35,680 nt of DNA, from the NCBI RefSeq assembly GCF_004535825.1, contig NZ_SGVY01000039.1, forward strand, positions 1-35,680, given 5' to 3'. Positions 1 through 7,735 of this stretch are shown in pieces. The number at the start of each line of letters is the position of its first letter. Position 1 is the stretch's first letter. The translations under genes and the position numbers were made by a program. Under the pieces are notes generated by a model. That model was not told the origin of the DNA, did no database searches, and saw only the letters and a program-made list of their open reading frames with translations. This stretch comes from Segatella hominis. Its GTDB lineage: Bacteria; Bacteroidota; Bacteroidia; Bacteroidales; Bacteroidaceae.

Positions 1-127
1 CGCTTTATGGGGTAAGGGGATTTTGTGTCTGCGACATTTCTGTTGTGCAAGAAATATGTACAATAAAATGAATTTTGTCGCTTTGCAAGCAAAATCCCAC
101 TAAACCCTATAGGTTGCGGATTTGAGG
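1..127. repeat. Left copy of a 127-base perfect inverted repeat at the window ends
   Basis: Every base of 1-127 matches the reverse complement of 35554-35680; identity stops at base 128. It has no convincing ORF. It holds a small stem (ATTTCT 36-41 with AGAAAT 50-55) and a second imperfect stem around GCTTTGCAAGC at about 80-90. It lies 36 bases upstream of the first fimbrial gene. A weak -7-like TATCTTTA at 133-140 lies just outside the repeat, with no -33 element at the usual spacing, so I do not call a promoter. The exact 127-base length equals a common assembler k-mer, so the true repeat may extend beyond the window. Confidence 0.95.
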
Positions 128-163
128 ATCTTTATCTTTACGATTTAATATAAACGAAATAAT

Positions 164-1381
164 ATGGCAAATTATTTGACAATACGGATTAGATTTCTGA
201 TCGCAATACTTGCATCAGTGCTTCCGCTTTCCACAATGAAAGCTGAAGAAGGAAAAGATGTACTTGCCCCATCGCAAGGCTGGTACGTCGGAGTAGAGGG
301 TGGAATGCCTTTCGGTTTCTCTACTTTCTCAAGTTTCGGACACGACAAGACGCATCTCGGTTGGGCTGCTGGCTTATATGGGGGCTATCGTTTCAACTCC
401 ATATTCTCGGCTGAGTTATCTGCCAAGTACGGAGAAATGAACTTGTCTGCACAAGACTGCTGCGTAGAACGTAACTATTGGTTGGGTAGCGACGGTATGC
501 GTTACAACGCAGGTTTCTTAGGCATGGACAGTTGGGAATATGCCAATCTGAAAAGCCATGTCAGGATGGGGTGGTATGGGGCAAGAGTGAACGTTAATCT
601 CCTTGGACTGTTCCACAAGACAGCTAACAGCCGATGGGATTTGGCTGTTTCACCTCATATATATGCAGTAACGACCAAGGCTGATATCCAGACTATAGCC
701 GATGATGCCAAGGTAATGAAAGGTTCTACCAACTGGCATTTGGGTTATGGTGCAGACTTGCAGGTTGGTTATCAACTGACCTCATGTCTGAAATTGGGCA
801 TCTATTCCGGTTTGACTCGTCTTACTGGCGAACGTATGGACGGAATGCCTGAGCATCTGCATAAGAACAACTTTGTTTGGGAAAGTGGAGTAAGATTAGG
901 GATTAACCTCTCTAAAAAGAAGAACAAGGTAGCAGAAACTCCATCAGTTCCACAACAGGAGGTTCTACAACAAGAACCAACTTCTTCGGAGGAGGTCAAT
1001 CAGAAAGAAACAGTGGATAAGGCAGAAACAAAAGTTGTTGAACAAGACATAAAAGAATCTGCAAAGGTGACTTTCCCTGTCATATATTTCACTTTCAATA
1101 GTATCGACATCCAGCAAAATGAAGAGACTAAATTGAATGCTATTCTCAAGACATTGAAAGAGAATCCGAACATGAAGGTGACGGTAACAGGTTGGTGTGA
1201 CACAAAAGGCAGCGTGACTGTCAATAAACGTATATCTCGCCAGCGTGCAGAAGCCGTAAAGACTTGGCTTGTGAAGAATGGCATAGAGGCTAATCGCATT
1301 ACTGCAATAGGAAATGGTAGCGATGACACCCAAGATGCGGATAAGGCTCGCCGAGTAGAGACAACAGACAATCATCAGTAA
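164..1381 (+). CDS. OmpA-family outer-membrane protein at the head of the fimbrial operon
   Basis: 405 residues. A signal peptide covers about residues 1-27 (hydrophobic AILASVLPLS, probable cleavage after MKA). Residues about 38-255 alternate aromatic and glycine-rich strands (GWYVGVEGG, GLYGGYRF, GYQLTSCLKLGIY) typical of an eight-stranded beta-barrel. A low-complexity Q/E/T/V linker (about 255-305) leads to a C-terminal OmpA-like peptidoglycan-binding domain with FTFNSIDI, TGWCDTKGS, NKRISRQRAEAVKTWL and RRVE. The family role is to tie the outer membrane to the wall. First of six same-strand genes (20 bases before the next); OmpA-like genes commonly accompany Mfa/Fim clusters, so a role in pilus anchoring is an inference. 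The RRV motif lies only about ten residues from the C terminus. Confidence 0.85.
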   Translation: MANYLTIRIRFLIAILASVLPLSTMKAEEGKDVLAPSQGWYVGVEGGMPFGFSTFSSFGHDKTHLGWAAGLYGGYRFNSIFSAELSAKYGEMNLSAQDCCVERNYWLGSDGMRYNAGFLGMDSWEYANLKSHVRMGWYGARVNVNLLGLFHKTANSRWDLAVSPHIYAVTTKADIQTIADDAKVMKGSTNWHLGYGADLQVGYQLTSCLKLGIYSGLTRLTGERMDGMPEHLHKNNFVWESGVRLGINLSKKKNKVAETPSVPQQEVLQQEPTSSEEVNQKETVDKAETKVVEQDIKESAKVTFPVIYFTFNSIDIQQNEETKLNAILKTLKENPNMKVTVTGWCDTKGSVTVNKRISRQRAEAVKTWLVKNGIEANRITAIGNGSDDTQDADKARRVETTDNHQ

Positions 1382-1401
1382 CCCATAAAACAAGATAGAA
1401 A

Positions 1402-2295
1402 ATGAAAGCAAAAAGAATATTTAATATTGGGTTATGGGTGCTGTTATGCGTCCCATGCCTGTTGGCAAGCTGCGACCATGATGTTCATTCTGATGAGGAA
1501 GAAAGTGGCTTGTCTGTATCGCTCACTTGGGCAGATGAAGCCGACCAAGGTACGGAAGTGAAGGATGTGAAGCTCTGGATATTCAATGCCGATGACGGTT
1601 CTTTAGTAGAGGAAAAACATTATGGCAGTGCGCAGGAGGTGGCAAGCCAACGCTTCGCTCTTCCTGAAGGGCATTATCAGATATTGGCTATTACCAATCT
1701 CATAGAGCCATTCTTCACTACTGACCAGACCCGGGCTTTGAGCAACTGGAACAATATCCAGATAGGTTTGACCAATCCCAAGAATGTAAGGAACAATGCC
1801 TATTTCGGAGTTGCCGACGTGAGGATTGACAACAAGGAAGGCAACTATGTGGTACAGAATCCTGTTAAAAGCGTGCTTGCCGAACTGACCATCATCATAG
1901 AGAATGTACCTAAAGGTACAGAAATGAGTGGTAAGGCATTAGATGCAGCCTGGTGTCTGTTCCCTACACAGAAGAATAGTGATGGAGAATATGGGTTGCC
2001 GAGCATAAAGCCAACGGAAGTGGAAATACCTACTATCTTGGCTACTGAGTCAACCCTGAGATCGGAAGTCATCCGGCTGATGCCGACCATACAGGGAAGC
2101 CCCGCCTCTCATGTTTATCTCCGCCTCTTGCTGCCTAACGGGACCTTGCAAGAGTATGACATCACCGCTCCTGCGATGAAGGTTGGAGGAAAGTATGAGT
2201 TGCGACTCAACTACAACCAAATGCAGCCAAAGATGAATCTGGAAGCTACCATCAACGGTTGGACGAACCTCAACAATGAAGTAGAAATAAAATAA
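1402..2295 (+). CDS. FimB/Mfa2-family fimbrial anchor lipoprotein
   Basis: 297 residues. An SPII signal ends in the lipobox LASC (Cys24), followed by acidic residues (DHDVHSDEEE), so it is an outer-membrane lipoprotein. The N-terminal strand block VKDVKLWIFNADDGSLVEE and the phrase LPEGHYQILAITN match the first domain of FimB/Mfa2 anchors, which terminate and root type V pili in the outer membrane. The C terminus ends in a fimbrillin-like strand (INGWTNLNNEVEIK). Unlike the four downstream proteins it has no T-R processing site near residue 50, as expected for a subunit that stays lipidated. It lies 20 bases after the OmpA-like gene and 25 before the first fimbrillin, in one operon. Family assignment is from sequence pattern only. 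Confidence 0.8.
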   Translation: MKAKRIFNIGLWVLLCVPCLLASCDHDVHSDEEESGLSVSLTWADEADQGTEVKDVKLWIFNADDGSLVEEKHYGSAQEVASQRFALPEGHYQILAITNLIEPFFTTDQTRALSNWNNIQIGLTNPKNVRNNAYFGVADVRIDNKEGNYVVQNPVKSVLAELTIIIENVPKGTEMSGKALDAAWCLFPTQKNSDGEYGLPSIKPTEVEIPTILATESTLRSEVIRLMPTIQGSPASHVYLRLLLPNGTLQEYDITAPAMKVGGKYELRLNYNQMQPKMNLEATINGWTNLNNEVEIK

Positions 2296-2320
2296 TAATA
2301 ACTTTTAAAATGTTTATAAG

Positions 2321-3214
2321 ATGAAAAAGATGACTAAGTTCTTCGCCCTTGCACTCTTGGCAGGTGCAATGGTTTCATGCAGTACAGAAGACACCGCACC
2401 TTCTGTCCAGAACGATAAGGTAGCCGTGCAGTTTACTGGTGGTATTAGCGTAAACACCCGTGCTGCTGGTGTAGCTTGGGCTGATGGTGACAAGATTGGT
2501 ATCTTCATGACAGAAGCTGGCAAGACACTCTCTGCGGATGTAATCAAAGAGGGTGTTGACAATGTTTGCTATCAGTCAAATGGAAGTATAGCCTTTTCAC
2601 CTGTTTCTGGTGGTAAGACTGTTTTCTTCCCGATAGATGGAGATGTGGACTTCTATTCTTACTATCCACAGACCACTGTCAATGACTACAAGGTTTCACT
2701 TGATGTAACAGACCAAACGAAACAAGAAACTATCGACTTCATGTATGCCAAGACAGAAGGCTGCAACAAAGCTACGCCACAGGTTGACTTGACGTTCTTT
2801 CATAAGTTAAGCAATCTTATTTTGGATGTTCAACCAGGTAACGGTCTCACGCAAGAAGACCTTAAGAAAATGACTGTGACAGTGAAAGGTCAGAATACCA
2901 AAGCCACTTTCAATCTTGTGGATGGAACTATCTCTGGTGAAGAAACTCCTGCGGACATCACGATGAAAACTACCGAAGCTGGCAAGCTGTATGAGGCAAT
3001 CCTGCTCCCTACAGAAGAAGCAAGCCGAGTGATAGAGTTTGACCTCAAGAATGGTTACGACGCTCCTTTTGTATGGACAATGCCTGTAAAACTTGAGGGT
3101 GGCAAAAGATACCACTATACAGTAGTAAAATTGAGTCGTTCTGCCGTAGATATTTCTGGAACCATTAAGTCTTGGACAGAGGCAGGAGACAATAATGAAC
3201 ATATAGCACAATAA
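2321..3214 (+). CDS. Fimbrillin family protein (Mfa-like), pilus subunit
   Basis: 297 residues, lipoprotein signal with lipobox VSC (Cys20). After a short linker comes NTR (Arg47), the position at which FimA/Mfa1-type subunits are cut by an Arg-specific protease to free the donor strand groove. Next comes the family signature WADGDKIGIFM and a second block with FYSYYP. The C terminus (ISGTIKSWTEAGDNNEH) resembles the closing strand of this superfamily. Such subunits polymerise at the cell surface by strand exchange after secretion as lipoproteins. It is directly after the anchor gene and before two further paralogs; whether it is stalk or accessory subunit cannot be told from sequence. Confidence 0.85.
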   Translation: MKKMTKFFALALLAGAMVSCSTEDTAPSVQNDKVAVQFTGGISVNTRAAGVAWADGDKIGIFMTEAGKTLSADVIKEGVDNVCYQSNGSIAFSPVSGGKTVFFPIDGDVDFYSYYPQTTVNDYKVSLDVTDQTKQETIDFMYAKTEGCNKATPQVDLTFFHKLSNLILDVQPGNGLTQEDLKKMTVTVKGQNTKATFNLVDGTISGEETPADITMKTTEAGKLYEAILLPTEEASRVIEFDLKNGYDAPFVWTMPVKLEGGKRYHYTVVKLSRSAVDISGTIKSWTEAGDNNEHIAQ

Positions 3215-3236
3215 CAACTCTTAAATAACAAGATAT

Positions 3237-4217
3237 ATGAAGAAATTTAGATTCTTATACATTGCTGCCGCAGCATTGCTGTTTGCAGCTTGCGCTAACG
3301 AAGAAGACGGTATCGGCAACAATGGTCCTGTTGCTGCTACAGTAAAGGCGGATATTTCCAACAATATCAAAACCCGTGGAACTGCAGACAACGACAAATG
3401 GACAACTGGCGACGCTATCGGTGTGTACGTCACTTCCGCAGGAAACACAAAAGGAACAAATGTAAAGTATGAATATGACAGATATGGTGAATTTGTTTCG
3501 GCAAATCCTATTTATTTTAGAGATAACGCGGAACAGACATTCAGTGCGTATTATCCATACATTGATGACCCCAATAATGACAAATTCGATGAGGATGGTT
3601 GGTTAATAAGTGATTGGACTATTGATTACAGCAATCCAAGTAATACCTTATTAGCAAACGATTTTCTCTTTGCCTCGGGAGCAACAGCCAGCAAAGCATC
3701 GCCAATGGTTAATTTCACTGACTTGAATAATGTGGGTGAATCCTTGCCAGAGAAAGATCATCGCTTTAAGCACAAGATGAGTATGATAGAATTTACGGTC
3801 ATTGCAGGAGAAGGTATAGAGGCCAGCAAGAGTGATCTTCAAAGTATAACATTGGACAAGATAAAGACACAGGGTAAGATAAATGTAAAAACAGGTGCGA
3901 CAGAAGTCACAGGGACTTCTTCCCTAAAAACCTTACCAGTAACAGGTTTTTTGACCGATGTCAGGGTCTGCAAGTTTATACTCTTCCCGCAACAGTTCGA
4001 GAACAAAGAATTGACCATTAGTTGTAGTGTGTTGTATAACGAAAATACTATTAACAATTATACAACAAAGATACCCCTACCAAATGGATTCGAAGGTGGT
4101 AAAAAATATACTTATACTATCTCTGTTAGAAATAATAGTATAGTAATAGGAAATGCAAGCATAACGGGTTGGGGTATTGGCGCAGACAATGAATTTCTCG
4201 ATGCAGAAATAGAATAG
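3237..4217 (+). CDS. Fimbrillin family protein (Mfa-like), second subunit
   Basis: 326 residues. Lipobox AAC with Cys19, then KTR with Arg47, then KWTTGDAIGVYVT, the same order and spacing as in the previous subunit. FSAYYPY matches the second family block, and the C terminus contains ASITGWGIGADNEF. The start is set by ATG in GATATATGAAG, 22 bases after the previous stop. Same operon. Divergence from the 2321 gene is high apart from these motifs, so they are distinct subunits rather than a recent duplication. A 10-bp hairpin follows the gene before the next paralog. Confidence 0.85.
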   Translation: MKKFRFLYIAAAALLFAACANEEDGIGNNGPVAATVKADISNNIKTRGTADNDKWTTGDAIGVYVTSAGNTKGTNVKYEYDRYGEFVSANPIYFRDNAEQTFSAYYPYIDDPNNDKFDEDGWLISDWTIDYSNPSNTLLANDFLFASGATASKASPMVNFTDLNNVGESLPEKDHRFKHKMSMIEFTVIAGEGIEASKSDLQSITLDKIKTQGKINVKTGATEVTGTSSLKTLPVTGFLTDVRVCKFILFPQQFENKELTISCSVLYNENTINNYTTKIPLPNGFEGGKKYTYTISVRNNSIVIGNASITGWGIGADNEFLDAEIE

Positions 4218-4253
4218 TTATGATAAATAAGGTACTGAAATAGGAAATACAGG

Positions 4254-4279
4254 GTTAGTGAGCTTGGTCGCTCACTAAC
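4254..4279 (+). promoter_or_regulatory. Intercistronic hairpin inside the fimbrial operon
   Basis: GTTAGTGAGC and GCTCACTAAC form a perfect 10-bp stem with a six-base loop. It sits in the only long gap (88 bases) of the operon, between the second and third fimbrillins. No run of T follows (the next bases are tcactaacaataaaaaac), so it is not a standard intrinsic terminator. It could protect the upstream mRNA end or partly attenuate the last two genes. Confidence 0.6.
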
Positions 4280-4305
4280 TCACTAACAATAAAAAACTGA
4301 AGATT

Positions 4306-5211
4306 ATGAAGACGATAAAACAAAGAATTTCCTATGCGGTAATGGGCCTTATGGCTATGGGCTTTACAGCATGTACGCAAAATGAAGATATGGCTCCAAC
4401 GCTGAAAGGGCAGGAAATCAATGCCACTTTCTCTGTTGGAGGCATGCAGACTCGTGTCAATACATTGGGATACGGTAACAATTGGGAGGATAAAGATAAA
4501 CTGACAGTAAGTATATTTACGGATTATGATCCTGGTAGTACGACTGTTCTTTCTTTTAATAGTGCAACAAACGAATGGTCTCGTACAGGAAGTTTTCGTT
4601 GGTTAACAGGCTACGATCAACATACTATTTTGGCTGTATATCCATCTGACACGGATTTTGGGAAAAATAATCTACAGTATGATTTACAGACAGATCAAAG
4701 CAGCGAAAGTAAATTAAAAAACGCTGATCTCATAACTGGATATTGGCACGATTTTCCTCGGTTTGATTTAAGCATTCGTATGAAGCATCGCATGTCGCTG
4801 GTCACGATAGTATATCATGTTGGTACTGCGGATTATCCTGATATGGATATTAGTGAACCACAAGTGTATTCTAAGCACAATAGTGTTGATTTTAACAGAG
4901 ACGACCGACAAGAGCAATTTGTCATGAGTACACCTACTGCTAATCCTGCTTGGGTACAAGCCTGTAAGCATGACGGCGATATGTTTTCAGCAATCGTTAT
5001 CCCTGGTTCATACAAAACTGACGATATTTTCGTGAAATTCAAGATAGGCGACAAAAACTTCCATGCAAAAATGAGGTCAGATACGAACTTTCAAGAAGGC
5101 TATCGCTACATCTACAAACTCGATGTAGGAAAAGACAAAGTGGAACTAACCCGAATCAGCGTAGATGATTTGAAAGGTTGGGACAGTAACAACGAAGAAG
5201 ATCTCAAATAA
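4306..5211 (+). CDS. Fimbrillin family protein (Mfa-like), third subunit
   Basis: 301 residues. Signal peptide with lipobox TAC (Cys23), then QTR with Arg50, then NWEDKDKLTVSIF, the equivalent of the W..GD.I segment. The block HTILAVYPSD corresponds to the conserved second strand. The C terminus ISVDDLKGWDSNNEEDL resembles the other family members. It is downstream of the 4254-4279 hairpin, so its mRNA level may differ from that of the first subunits. It is 14 bases from the next gene. Probably an accessory (shaft or near-tip) subunit, by position; the sequence does not fix this. Confidence 0.75.
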   Translation: MKTIKQRISYAVMGLMAMGFTACTQNEDMAPTLKGQEINATFSVGGMQTRVNTLGYGNNWEDKDKLTVSIFTDYDPGSTTVLSFNSATNEWSRTGSFRWLTGYDQHTILAVYPSDTDFGKNNLQYDLQTDQSSESKLKNADLITGYWHDFPRFDLSIRMKHRMSLVTIVYHVGTADYPDMDISEPQVYSKHNSVDFNRDDRQEQFVMSTPTANPAWVQACKHDGDMFSAIVIPGSYKTDDIFVKFKIGDKNFHAKMRSDTNFQEGYRYIYKLDVGKDKVELTRISVDDLKGWDSNNEEDLK

Positions 5212-5225
5212 TTGGAGGAAAGAAT

Positions 5226-6536
5226 ATGAAAAAGATATTTCAATACATCATGCTGGCAGTCGTTACTATAGTAATGGCGTCATGCACAAGTGATATAGAA
5301 AAAACAACCGCAACAACAGGCAAGAGCAACGTACAGTTGGTTGTAGGTGAATTTCCTGCATTCGGAGATTCACAGACTCGTGCTATTGGTACACCTGATG
5401 AAGGCAAGACTTCATGGGCAGAAGGAGATGAGTTGCTTCTGGAGATGACCAGTAAGACTTTAGGGACTAAGTATGCTGCTTTTAAATATAATGGCAGTAG
5501 CTGGGAATTGGCAAGTGGCGAGCTGTCTTATAAAGAAGACGAAGTGCCAACCTTTCCTCATGTATATTATGCCCCTAACTACAAATGGGAAGCTGGCAAA
5601 TTAGTTTTGAAAGAAGGCAAGGTTGCTGGAACCGATGAATACATCGAGGGAAAAGCCAATATCACCCCTAATGGTCAGGCTATAACCGTAGAATTTTCCA
5701 AGGCAACACGCAACTATTCACGCCTCCGCATCGCAACTATGCCAAATAAGCCAATAACAGTAACCATCGATAGATACACTCCTGCGGGCAGCAGCGATAT
5801 GAAATGGGATCAAAATTATGCCCTTACATCTGATGAAAAGGGCAATGCCTATTTATATGGTAATTTTGTAACAAATTCCAGAGTCGATGTGAAATATGGG
5901 GAAGCTCCTTTGGCAACTCATAAATTCTCGCAAGCAACAGTAAATGCTAAGAGTTATGCACTGGATGCTACTGTTGTTTCGCTGACTGACGAAGGTATCA
6001 CTTACGATCAAATTGTGGAAGACGTCAAGAAGGAATTGGATGCGGGCAAGACTTACATCAATATCATTCTTGCTCCCGATGTGGATGAAGAAACATTGGA
6101 AGCAATACATATCGGACTTCTAGAAGGAGAAGCAAAGGATTGGAGTATAAACCTTACTTTGATAGGATGTAAGAAGATTCCTTCAAGAGGATTTTTGCAT
6201 TTTGACATGCTGAAATCCATAGTCCTCCCAGATGTTACAGAAATCGGGGAAAATGCTTTTTCAGATTGTTCAGGGCTTCAAAAAGTAGTTTTAGGCAATC
6301 TTACAAAAGTATATGGTAATGTCAGAAATAATGGTATCTTTGATGGTTGTGAAACCCGGTCCATCGATTTGGTTTTGTCAAAAGACCAGAAAGCTATGAA
6401 TGATGGCGAAGCCGAAGGTAGATATTGTTGGACTGCTGATATTATTACAGATTATGATCTTAGTAATGAACATGTCAGCAAAAAATTCCTTGGGTATGAA
6501 TTTAAGTCCATAACGTGTAGATATAAATTTGAATAA
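5226..6536 (+). CDS. Fimbrillin-like lipoprotein with C-terminal BspA-type leucine-rich repeats, probable tip adhesin
   Basis: 436 residues. Lipobox ASC (Cys20), then QTR (Arg52) and SWAEGDELLLEM, so the N-terminal ~250 residues follow the fimbrillin plan. Residues about 255-325 form a mixed alpha/beta linker. Residues about 327-377 contain a BspA/LRR_5-type unit (LKSIVLPDVTEIGENAFSDC, then a second imperfect repeat). LRR_5 proteins in oral and gut Bacteroidales bind host or microbial ligands. Last gene of the operon and longest subunit, matching the usual place for a tip protein. The LRR block is short (about two repeats) and is followed by about 60 residues I cannot place. Confidence 0.7.
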   Translation: MKKIFQYIMLAVVTIVMASCTSDIEKTTATTGKSNVQLVVGEFPAFGDSQTRAIGTPDEGKTSWAEGDELLLEMTSKTLGTKYAAFKYNGSSWELASGELSYKEDEVPTFPHVYYAPNYKWEAGKLVLKEGKVAGTDEYIEGKANITPNGQAITVEFSKATRNYSRLRIATMPNKPITVTIDRYTPAGSSDMKWDQNYALTSDEKGNAYLYGNFVTNSRVDVKYGEAPLATHKFSQATVNAKSYALDATVVSLTDEGITYDQIVEDVKKELDAGKTYINIILAPDVDEETLEAIHIGLLEGEAKDWSINLTLIGCKKIPSRGFLHFDMLKSIVLPDVTEIGENAFSDCSGLQKVVLGNLTKVYGNVRNNGIFDGCETRSIDLVLSKDQKAMNDGEAEGRYCWTADIITDYDLSNEHVSKKFLGYEFKSITCRYKFE

Positions 6537-6552
6537 TAAAGTAGATTATTTA

Positions 6553-6592
6553 ACTCCTAAGCTGGGCAAGGAGTATAAGTTGCTCAGCAACA
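6553..6592 (+). terminator. Two stem-loops after the fimbrial operon
   Basis: ACTCCT (6553-6558) pairs with AGGAGT (6569-6574), and GTTGC pairs with GCAAC at 6580-6592. They start 17 bases after the last fimbrial stop codon. There is no good U-tract, so this is a weak terminator candidate. The remaining sequence to 6823 holds repeat copy 1 and a strong promoter. Confidence 0.4.
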
Positions 6593-6597
6593 TATAT

Positions 6598-6665
6598 TCA
6601 CCCGCACTTCACGGGAAAACGACAAGGGTCTATATGCCACGATGAGAGGTGGCGTATAGACCCTT
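6598..6665 (+). repeat. Island hairpin repeat, copy 1
   Basis: Core stem-loop at 6624-6665. AAGGGTCTATATGCCAC pairs over 17 bp with GTGGCGTATAGACCCTT, with one T-G position that is a G-U wobble in plus-strand RNA. A second short stem (CCCG/CGGG) lies just before it. The same core recurs at 7483-7525, 8692-8734 and 10097-10139, all in the same orientation. This copy is the shortest: homology begins at tcacccgcacttcacggg and ends with the stem. It marks the left edge of the accessory island. Confidence 0.9.
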
Positions 6666-6756
6666 CATCGTGTCTTGATACCTGTTGGGTGGATGATATG
6701 GGTGTGGGCAGTGGTTTTGAAATCCTAACTTTTCCCGAAACTTTTCTCCCGTTTTC

Positions 6757-6787
6757 TTTGCACTTTCAAAATAAAAGCTTATCTTTG
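6757..6787 (+). promoter_or_regulatory. Bacteroidetes-type promoter for cassette 1
   Basis: TTTG at 6757-6760, 19 bases, then TATCTTTG at 6780-6787, an exact match to TTTG-N19-TAnnTTTG. Transcription would start near 6795, about 30 bases before the small ORF at 6824. Confidence 0.75.
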
Positions 6788-6823
6788 CAATCAACATGAA
6801 GTAGAACTTTAAAATGAATAAGT

Positions 6824-6967
6824 ATGGCTTTAAAAATTAAAACTCGTGAAGAAGCAATTGCAGTATTACGAGATATGGTTAGACGTAAAAAAGATATGGA
6901 AGCAAAGGCTCAAATAGACTTTGCCAAAGCACGTGAGGAGGCTACAGACTGTTATGCATGCCTTTAA
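6824..6967 (+). CDS. Small basic-acidic helical protein, first gene of cassette 1 (candidate antitoxin)
   Basis: 47 residues, starting MALKIKTREEAIAVLRDM and ending ATDCYACL. The central region (REEAIAVLRDMVRRKKDMEAKA) is rich in charged residues with a heptad-like pattern, so it is probably one long amphipathic helix; there is no signal peptide. It starts 36 bases after a strong -7 box and overlaps the next gene by 14 bases. The overlap plus size fit the first gene of a toxin-antitoxin-like pair, but no antitoxin domain is recognisable, so the role is an inference. The in-frame start, promoter spacing and coding quality support it as real. Confidence 0.6.
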   Translation: MALKIKTREEAIAVLRDMVRRKKDMEAKAQIDFAKAREEATDCYACL

Positions 6968-7451
6968 CTTAACTCGCCTCAATTTTCATTCTCCTTATAA
7001 GGTCTGGATAGATAATGGATCATATAAGTTCTTAACAGATTATGGTGTTCAGTATCGAATAGAATTTGTAGAAAACAATAATATTTGGGAGGATGAAAAA
7101 GCGTATGAATTCGGCATTCTCAATGAAAACAAGAAGAATTCTCCTAACGATTCTAAAGTTAAAGCAACTATACAATGTATTATAGAGGAATTCTTTCTTA
7201 CGAATCCCGATATACTTCTATATCAATGTGAAACGGGTGATAGCAGACAGGCTATGCGAGCTCGCCTTTTTACCAGATGGTTTAACGAATTCGATAAACG
7301 AGATCGTTTTTGTGTCAAGGTTTCTATTCTTAGAGATGAAGAAGTTGATAATTACATAGCCATTATAGTTCAAAAGAGTAATCCTAAGTTGAATGACATT
7401 CTTCGAGATTTTGATGAGTTTATCGGTTTCTTTGATACAAAGCCCGAATAA
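6954..7451 (+). CDS. DUF6169-like protein, second gene of cassette 1
   Basis: 165 residues from the ATG at 6954 (MHAFNLTRLNFHS). An upstream ATG at 6921 would lengthen the overlap with the small ORF, and GAGGAG lies 18 bases before 6954. Pattern: Y-K-F-LTDYGVQYRIEF near the start, DSKVKATIQCIIEEFF, LLYQCETGDSRQAMRARLF, RWF, and a closing strand NYIAIIVQKSNP. This matches my memory of the uncharacterised Bacteroidetes family DUF6169 (about 150 residues), a soluble alpha/beta protein without known activity. There is no signal peptide or membrane segment. Being the second gene of an overlapping pair in a repeat-bounded cassette suggests a stress or defence role; that is inference. Confidence 0.65.
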   Translation: MHAFNLTRLNFHSPYKVWIDNGSYKFLTDYGVQYRIEFVENNNIWEDEKAYEFGILNENKKNSPNDSKVKATIQCIIEEFFLTNPDILLYQCETGDSRQAMRARLFTRWFNEFDKRDRFCVKVSILRDEEVDNYIAIIVQKSNPKLNDILRDFDEFIGFFDTKPE

Positions 7452-7479
7452 TAGTAGTAAATCTGCAATTAACTTGGTT

Positions 7480-7586
7480 GACAAGGGTCTATATGCCACG
7501 ATGAAAAGGTGGCGTATAGACCCTTGATTATATGGTGACATTCGTAATCTACATCTCCGCTTTCAGCAGCTTTATCTCCTCTGCCG
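7480..7586 (+). repeat. Island hairpin repeat, copy 2, with Rpn 3-prime tail
   Basis: Core hairpin at 7483-7525 (same 17-bp arms as copy 1, loop gatgaaaag). The flank to 7586 is shared with copy 4. Read on the minus strand, 7587-7549 encodes SAEEIKLLKAEM and a TAG stop, the C-terminal end typical of Rpn/PD-(D/E)XK 'transposase' proteins. Upstream coding sequence is lost, so this is a gene remnant carried with the repeat. It separates cassette 1 from cassette 2. Confidence 0.85.
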
Positions 7587-7628
7587 AAGGAAAGAGAAGA
7601 AGCTGAACGCAGGCTGAATATAAGCAGC

Positions 7629-7727
7629 ACGCCCTGAACCAACGGTCACCGGTGCGTAACGGAATTGAAAATCGCTGACCGAAGGGTAAAGCAAAGATAA
7701 AGGACAGAAACTCCTAACCCAGGGCGT
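7629..7727. other. Unexplained nested stem element (possible structured RNA)
   Basis: ACGCCCTG (7629-7636) pairs with CAGGGCGT (7720-7727). Inside it CGGTCA (7643-7648) pairs with TGACCG (7676-7681), and CCG/CGG pair at the core. All three stems are perfect and nested. The region has no convincing ORF and is less AT-rich to the eye than the flanks. It ends 9 bases from the GNAT stop codon. It could be a small RNA, a 3-prime UTR element or another dispersed repeat; no known RNA family is recognised. Confidence 0.4.
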
Positions 7728-7735
7728 AGGGGGAA

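Noticed and set aside
133-140. Invertible promoter in the left inverted repeat driving the fimbrial operon
   Set aside because: TATCTTTA is outside the repeat and deviates from TAnnTTTG, and no TTTG occurs at 19-20 bases; not enough to call a promoter.
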